Of a stretch of 64,000 nt of DNA, positions 57,901-64,000 are shown in pieces (positions within the stretch are counted from its first letter, which is position 1; each line of letters opens with the position of its first letter). The translations under genes and the position numbers were made by a program. Source of the DNA: Strongylocentrotus purpuratus (Eukaryota; Echinodermata; Echinoidea; Camarodonta; Strongylocentrotidae); the NCBI RefSeq assembly GCF_000002235.5, contig NW_022145599.1:10292897-10356896 (forward strand), read 5' to 3'. The notes under the pieces were generated by a model. That model did no database searches, was not told where the DNA came from, and was given only the letters and a program-made list of their open reading frames with translations.

Positions 57901-60900
57901 TTGGAGGAAAATATATATTTTTTTTAATAGGTTAGTTTCCCCACAATGAATGTCCATACATGCCATTAGATGGATCTTGACCCCGATATCCCTTTGAAAG
58001 GGGCGTAGGGGCAAATATTGTAAAAATTTGAATTATCACAACTTTCGTGCCGAAATTGCAAGGGCCGGGGTGGTTCAGCATTTTGGAGGAAAATATTATA
58101 TTTTTTGAATAGGCTAGTTTCCCCACAATGAATGTCCTTACATTGCATTAGATGGATCTTGACCCCCATATCCCTTTGAAAGGGGCGTAGGGGCAAATAT
58201 TGTGATAATTTGAATAAACACCAATTTCAGGCCGAAATGGTAAGGGCCGGGGTGGTTCAGCATTTTGGAGAAAATATTATATATTTTGAATAGGCTAGTT
58301 TCCCCACAATGAATGTAAATACATGCCATTAGATGGATCCTGACCCCTATATCCCTTTGGAAGGGGCGTAGGGGCAAATATTGTAAAAATTTAAATTATC
58401 ACAACTTTTGGGCCGAAATTAGAAGGTCCGGGGTGGTTCAAGATTTTGGAGGAAAAAATTATATTTTTTGATTAGGCTAGTTTCCCCACAATGAATGTAC
58501 ATACATGCCATTACATTGATCCTGACCCCCATATCCCTTTGGAAGGGGCGTAGGGGCAAATATTGTAAAAATTTGAATTATCACAACTTTCAGGCCGAAA
58601 TTGTAAGGGCCGGGGTGGTTCAGCATTTTGGAGGAAAATATTATATTTTTTGAATAGGCTAGTTTCCCCACAATGAATGTACATACATGCCATTAGATGA
58701 ATCCTGACCCCCATATCCCTTTGAAAGGGGCGAAGGGGCAAATATTGTAAAAATTTTAATTATTACAACTTTCGGGCCGAAATGGTAAGTGCCGGGGTGG
58801 TTCAGCATTTTGGAGGAAAATATATATTTTTTTTAATAGGTTAGTTTCCCCACAATGAATGTCCTTACATTGCATTAGATGGATCTTGACCCCCATATCC
58901 CTTTGAAAGGGGCGTAGGGGCAAATATTGTGATAATTTGAATAAACACCAATTTCAGGCCGAAATGGTAAGGGCCGGGGTGGTTCAGCATTTTGGAGGAA
59001 AATATTATATATTTTGAATAGGCTAGTTTCCCCACAATGAATGTAAATACATGCCATTAGATGGATCCTGACCCCTATATCCCTTTGGAAGGGGCGTAGG
59101 GGCAAATATTGTAAAAATTTGAATTATCACAACTTTTGGGCCGAAATTAGAAGGTCCGGGGTGGTTCAGCATTTTGGAGGAAAATATTATATTTTTTTAA
59201 TAGGTTAGTTTCCCCACAATGAATGTCCATACATGCCATTAGATGGATCTTGACCCCCATATCCCTTTGAAAGGGGCGTAGGGGCAAATATTGTGATAAT
59301 TTGAATAAACACCAATTTTAGGCCGAAATGGTAAGGGCCGGGGTGGTTCAGCATTTTGAAGGAAAAAATTATATTTTTTGATTAGGCTAGTTTCCCCACA
59401 ATGAATGTACATACATGCCATTAGATGGATCTTGACCCCCATATCCCTTTGAAAGGGGCATAGGGGCAAATATTGTGATAATTTGAATAAACACCCATTT
59501 CAGGCCAAATGGTAAGGGCCGGGGTGGTTCAGGATTTTGGAGGAAAAAATTATATTTTTTGATTAGGCTTGTTTCCCCACAATGAATGTACATACATGCC
59601 ATTACATTGATCCTGACCCCCATATCCCTTTGGAAGGGGCGTAGGGGCAAATATTGTGATAATTTGAATTATCACAACTTTCGGGCCGAAATGGTAAGGG
59701 CCGGGGTGGTTCAGCATTTTGGAGGAAAATATATATTTTTTTTAATAGGTTAGTTTCCCCACAATGAATGTCCATACATGCCATTAGATGGATCCTGACC
59801 CCCATATCCCTTTGAAAGGAGCGTAGGGGCAAATATTGTAAAAATTTGAATTATCACAACTTTCGTGCCGAAATTGTAAGGGCCGGGGTGGTTCAGCATT
59901 TTGGAGGAAAATATTATATTTTTTGAATAGGCTAGTTTCCCCACAATGAATGTACATACATGCCATTAGATGAATCCTGACCCCCATATCCCTTTGAAAG
60001 GGGCGAAGGGGCAAATATTGTAAAAATTTTAATTATCACAACTTTCGGGCCGAAATGGTAAGTGCCGGGGTGGTTCAGCATTTTGGAGGAAAATATATAT
60101 TTTTTTTAATAGGTTAGTTTCCCCACAATGAATGTCCTTACATTGCATTAGATGGATCTTGACCCCCATATCCCTTTGAAAGGGGCGTAGGGCAAATATT
60201 GTGATAATTTGAATAAACACCAATTTCAGGCCGAAATGGTAAGGGCCGGGGTGGTTCAGCATTTTGGAGGAAAATATTATATATTTTGAATAGGCTAGTT
60301 TCCCCACAATGAATGTAAATACATGCCATTAGATGGATCCTGACCCCTATATCCCTTTGGAAGGGGCGTAGGGGCAAATATTGTAAAAATTTGAATTATC
60401 ACAACTTTTGGGCCGAAATTAGAAGGTCCGGGGTGGTTCAGCATTTTGGAGGAAAATATTATATTTTTTTAATAGGTTAGTTTCCCCACAATGAATGTCC
60501 ATACATGCCATTAGATGGATCTTGACCCCCATATCCCTTTGAAAGGGGCGTAGGGGCAAATATTGTGATAATTTGAATAAACACCAATTTCAGGCCGAAA
60601 TGGTAAGGGCCGGGGTGGTTCAGCATTTTGAAGGAAAAAATTATATTTTTTGATTAGGCTAGTTTCCCCACAATGAATGTACATACATGCCATTAGATGG
60701 ATCCTGACCCCCATATCCCTTTGAAAGGGGCGTAGGGGCAAATATTGTTCAAACTTCAATAAACACCAATTTTAGGCCGAAATGGTAAGTGCCGGGGTGG
60801 TTCAGCATTTTGGAGGAAAATATTTTTTTTTTTTGATAGGTTAGTTTCCCCACAATGAATGTCCTTACATTGCATTAGATGGATCTTGACCCCCATATCC

Positions 60901-61286
60901 CTTTGAAAGGGGCATAGGGGCAAATATTGTAAAAATTTGAATTATCCCAACTTTCGTGCCGAAATGGTAAGGGCCGGGGTGGTTCAGCATTTTGGAGGAA
61001 AATATTATATTTTTTGAATAGGCTAGTTTCCCCACAATGAATGTACATACATGCCATTAGATGGATCCTGACCCCCATATCCCTTTGGAAGGGGCGTAGG
61101 GGCAAATATTGTAAAAATTTGAATTATCACAACTTTCAGGCCGAAATTAGAAGGTCCGGGGTGGTTCAGCATTTTGGAGGAAAATATTTTTTTTTTTAAT
61201 AGGCTAGTTTCTCCACAATGAATGTACCTACATGCCATTAGATGGATCTTGACCCCCATATCCCTTTGAAAGGGGCATAGGGGCAA
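27942..61286 (+). repeat. 182-bp satellite array, about 183 units
   Basis: Units run head to tail. Typical landmarks are 'aataggctagtttccccac', 'tgtacatacatgccattag', 'cctttgaaaggggcgtaggg', 'gaattatcacaactttc' and 'ggtggttcagcattttgg', then a T/A-rich end. The period is 182 bp; in the right part it is kept almost exactly (for example landmarks 546 bp, or three units, apart from 54.5 to 56.7 kb). Units fall into recurring variants ('ccacgatg', 'tttctcaac', 'gtacgtacatgcc', 'gtacctacatgcc', 'ataaatgtcc'). Short open frames on both strands repeat with the unit and are not genes. Confidence 0.97.
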
Positions 61287-62037
61287 TTATATACCTCACT
61301 TAAGAAATCCAGCCATCTGATTGGTCGAATTGCATTCATAAACTTCAACTGTTCCTGTAAAATTCCCGGTAACCATGCTTAAAACATTTCAATATTTTTA
61401 ATAACCATGGTTATAAAAAAATAGGTCAGTCTCCATGGTTACCCCATAGGTTTACATGTTAAAAAATGGTTTGAGCGATGGAGGATACCATACGTGTGCG
61501 AAAAATTGGTCGGCAATTTCAATACAATTGAATCTCGATCGATCTTACCGACAATTTTATCTTGCATTGTTGACATGAAGACGAAAATTAACTCTCAAAA
61601 ACAAAAAAACAACATCTGCCGATAGATCTTGATCTAAGTTCGTGCCAATATGCATTGCAAAAGTAAAAGAAGGGTCCGTTTCATGGAGCTTTTGCGAAGC
61701 ATCCCTCACGCGGAGCCGTTTTCAATCCATTTTAATGTATATATTGGAGAAAACTGCCAAGCATGTTAACGGCGCGCGATAGCCGAGTGGTCTAAGCGTT
61801 GGTTTTCGATACACCATCCCGTCTTCGACAAAAATGTAAATTATTTTTTATTTTTTATTTTTTAGTCTATTTTTTTTCGGCATATAAAAGTATTAATGAC
61901 TGCTTTAATATTCGAGAAATAGTTGTTTTCATACGCTCTCGGGAAGGTTACAATTGGGCTATTCCCCTCGGCTATTCTAACCTTCCCTTGAGCGTAATAA
62001 AACAACTATTTCTCTCAAAGCAGTCATTAATACTATA
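61287..62037. mobile_element. ~750-bp insertion splitting one satellite unit
   Basis: The array stops after 'aggggcaa' and the same unit resumes with 'tattgtgataatttg' at 62038. The inserted DNA is not satellite. It holds a tRNA-like box A (TAGCCGAGTGG, within 61778-61790) and a 146-bp foldback at its right end. Confidence 0.75.
61889..62034. repeat. 146-bp foldback (long hairpin)
   Basis: AGTATTAATGACTGCTTT (61889) pairs with AAAGCAGTCATTAATACT (62034). Inner blocks GAGAAATAGTTGTTTT, ACGCTC and GGGAAGGTTA are also matched by their complements, leaving a loop near 61955-61970. It may be a MITE or a hairpin-forming transcript; the sequence alone does not decide. Confidence 0.8.
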
Positions 62038-62120
62038 ATATTGTGATAATTTGAATAAACACCAATTTCAGGCCAAAATGGTAAGGGCCGGGGTGGTTCA
62101 GCATTTTGGAGGAAAATATT
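62038..62120 (+). repeat. Satellite remnant right of the insertion
   Basis: 'attgtgataatttgaataaa' through 'ggtggttcagcattttggag' matches the second half of a unit of the aaacacc variant. It ends at the HINE-like element. Confidence 0.9.
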
Positions 62121-62124
62121 TTGT

Positions 62125-62836
62125 ATGCCTCCGCCACCGAAGGTGGTGCCGGAGGCATTATGTTTTCGGGTTGTCCGTCCGTACGTCCGTCCGTCCGTCC
62201 GTCCCGTTTGACCGTTATCACAATATCTCAAGAACCATTTAAGATTTAAACTTAAGACTCGGGAATAGTATATATCACCATAGGAAGACGAAATGATTAG
62301 ATTTTGGAGTACGTAGTTCAAAGGTCAAGGGTCATAGAGGTCAACTTATGAAATTCCATACATTGAGATTGTTATCATGATATCTCAAGAACCACTGGAG
62401 ATGTAAAACTTCAAACTTAAAGATAGTATGTATCACCATAGGAAGACGATCTGATTAGATTTTGGAGCACGCAGGTTAAAGGTCAAGGGTCACAGAGGTC
62501 AACTTATGAAATTCCATACATTGAGATCGTTATCGCGATATCTCAAGAACCACTGGAGAATTTTCACTTCAAACTTAATGATAGTATGTATCACCATATA
62601 ATATCTCAAGATCCACTGGAGATTTAAACTTCAACTTAATGATAGTGTGTATCACCATAGGAAGACAATCTGATTAGATTTTGGAGCACGTAGGTCAAAG
62701 GTCAAGGGTCACAGAGGTGAGATTGTTATCATGATATCTCAAGAACCACTGGAGATTTAAACTCCAAACTTGTTTAAATTGCTCTATGGCGGAGGCATCA
62801 TTTTCGACTGCGCGCAGTCAAAATTCCATCTTGTTT
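62125..62836 (+). mobile_element. HINE-like element family 1, copy at the array edge
   Basis: 5' hairpin ATGCCTCCGCCACC-GAA-GGTGgtgCCGGAGGCAT, then a GTCC repeat, then ~155-bp units near 62210, 62373, 62527 and later ('atctcaagaaccactgg', 'gattagattttgga'). The 3' side has GGCGGAGGCAT (62788-62798), GACTGCGCGCAGTC (62806-62819) and the end CTTGTTT (62830-62836). Compared with the copy at 10741 it has fewer and more diverged units. Confidence 0.75.
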
Positions 62837-62883
62837 TGTCCATGAATTTGGACCCACTTTCATTAAATCAGTTTATGTCTTAA

Positions 62884-63441
62884 AGGGATAGTTGAGTTCT
62901 GTTGCAGAGGGTGCGACACAAAATAATTTTTTGTGAGAAAATGAAAAACTGAGTGTCAAATTTGAAAGAACATATAATTCAAATGACAAAATCATCTTTG
63001 TTTGATCAAAATCGGTTCAGAGACGGCTGAAATATCCATAAATATAACGATTTCTAATACTTGTGTACCACCACAAATATTAGATAATTTGAAAAAGCCG
63101 TTGAAAAAACGAAAAAGCGCCTTTTTAGTCGTATTTCAGCCAATGCCAATGTTGGCTTTTTTGTTGGCATTTTCGTGTTGGTTATATTATGCACAATCAG
63201 TCGGCCCATGTATTTTTATTTTTAATTAGATAATTAATTAACAGTCACCATATTTTTTTGAAAGTGGAGCTGAATTGGTATGGTCGTATTGGCTAACTTT
63301 CACACATTTTGGGGTCTAAAATTACCTTCATAGCAATTTTAGGTTCTAAAAGGGCACTGGAACTGTCATAGATAAGAATAAGAGCAATAACCATGCCCTT
63401 TGAAGGCATTTGCGGTCTGAAAACTGAACTCAACTATCCCT
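62884..63441. mobile_element. Kolobok/T2-like MITE with TTAA duplication
   Basis: Ends AGGGATAGTTGAGTTC and GAACTCAACTATCCCT are an inverted pair. TTAA flanks both sides (62880-62883, 63442-63445). TTAAAGGRR-type ends are known for T2/Kolobok MITEs; piggyBac also uses TTAA. The 75-codon frame inside (63002) has no family resemblance that I can see. Confidence 0.8.
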
Positions 63442-63445
63442 TTAA

Positions 63446-63654
63446 GTTTGGTGACATCCGTAACTTGCAAGCATTGATCTATGACATGTGTTTCAATGGG
63501 ATGTCCACAAACTCGAGACATATATTGTTGGTGGGTTGGTTTTACCTGACTGCTAAGAAAGCATGTGTATATGCTAGTGGTAAGAAACCAGGGGACAGAT
63601 GGCTGTAAGTACTCTCCAAGAAACTTGGTAATGCATAACCAAAGCGTAATACCT
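63446..63654. other. Intron sequence of the downstream gene (presumed)
   Basis: No exon-like or repeat signal was seen. It lies upstream of the alpha-glucosidase exon. Confidence 0.35.
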
Positions 63655-63730
63655 AGCGCATCGAATTGGTTTCGAACCCAAGACCTCTCGGTTACGAGAC
63701 CACGTACTGCTCTACCACTGAGCCATATAA
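63655..63730 (-). repeat. tRNA-derived segment
   Basis: On the minus strand a perfect box A TGGCTCAGTGG (63725-63715) and a box B GGTTCGAAACC (63678-63668) stand 47 bp apart. The D-arm pairs (GCTC/GAGC), but the anticodon arm around CTCGTAA and the acceptor stem pair poorly. I read it as a SINE head or tRNA relic. Confidence 0.55.
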
Positions 63731-63804
63731 TGTCTCACTCTTTCACATATGACAGTTGTTTCGAAACCAAACCTTATTTTCGTTGAATTTTGTTTCTTTT
63801 TCAG

Positions 63805-63922
63805 GTGCTGAAGGTAATACTTTGTATTACAGGACCTTGTGCCCCTCTGCACGGCAGACTGCCAGTCTTCATTACAATGTGCACAGCATGTTTGGAATTT
63901 CTGAGGTCAATGTCTCTTTCAC
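63805..63922 (+). CDS. Exon of a GH31 alpha-glucosidase (lysosomal GAA-like), partial gene
   Basis: An internal exon between TTTCTTTTTCAG| and |GTAAGTATG. It enters with two bases completing a codon and leaves with two. It reads GAEGNTLYYRTLCPSARQ followed by TASLHYNVHSMFGISEVNVSF. In glycoside hydrolase family 31, and most like lysosomal acid alpha-glucosidase, the block T-[IL]-C-x-S-A-x(6)-HYN-[VL]-H-x-[LM]-[YF]-G lies just after the acidic active-site region and before the RPFVxSRS motif. The enzyme cleaves terminal alpha-glucosidic bonds of glycogen or maltose. No other exon of the gene was found upstream to the satellite; the rest should lie to the right of the window or left of the gap. 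Both sequence pattern and splice sites support it. Confidence 0.75.
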
Positions 63923-64000
63923 GTAAGTATGCCATTGGATAGGTTTGATTGCATGGGCCGGAATTCAATTCAATACTTCAATATTTTAGTCAGAAATATG

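Noticed and set aside
28324..61286. Many 60-186 codon frames on both strands (for example MPLRPFQRDMGVRIHLMACM)
   Set aside because: All repeat with the 182-bp satellite unit, shift frame with every unit, and break at the single-base indels. No gene.
63655..63730. Functional tRNA gene with a CGT-like anticodon
   Set aside because: Box A and box B are good, but anticodon and acceptor stems do not pair; more likely a SINE head or relic.

Overview
The window is intron-rich, AT-rich eukaryotic DNA with many TA-, TTAA- and 8-bp-duplication transposons. It is most likely from a marine invertebrate; an echinoderm or related deuterostome is my best guess from the repeat style, which is inference and not a database match. 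There are two gene models, a large satellite array and many non-autonomous mobile elements. There is a 500-N assembly gap.

Positions 2140-22627 (+) hold a seven-exon gene that I assembled from splice signals and reading phase. The joined coding sequence is 4434 nt (1477 codons plus stop). The product starts with a KMT5A (SETD8/PR-Set7)-like SET domain spread over exons 1-3. It continues in one giant exon with 36 in-frame copies of an 11-residue repeat, two C2H2-type fingers and a tyrosine-recombinase-like domain (R..R-H..LGH..Y), the type found in Crypton-like elements. It ends with a second acidic in-frame minisatellite and a short conserved W/F-rich tail that resembles a Myb/SANT-like module. 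This chimera of histone methyltransferase and recombinase is the most interesting item here.

The introns and flanks (1-27,400) are crowded with mobile DNA: palindromic MITEs with 8-bp target duplications (234-642, 5746-6149), a TA-flanked Tc1/mariner-like foldback (24120-25186), a decayed Penelope-like GIY-YIG fragment (22740-23160, minus), and four families of Helentron-type (HINE-like) elements. The HINE-like families share one plan: a T-tract at the 5' side, a 5' hairpin, a simple repeat and/or ~150-200 bp tandem units, an inverted copy of the 5' arm, a short 3' hairpin, and an end CTWGTTT.

Positions 27,942-61,286 are about 33 kb of a 182-bp satellite (roughly 183 units) with visible higher-order order among unit variants. 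The left two thirds have many one-base indels; the right part keeps a nearly exact period. At the right edge one unit is split by a ~750-bp insertion that carries a foldback, and a HINE-like element abuts the remaining satellite piece.

The last part holds a TTAA-flanked Kolobok/T2-like MITE (62884-63441), a tRNA-derived fragment (minus) and, at 63805-63922 (+), one exon of a glycoside hydrolase family 31 alpha-glucosidase (lysosomal GAA-like) gene that continues beyond the window.
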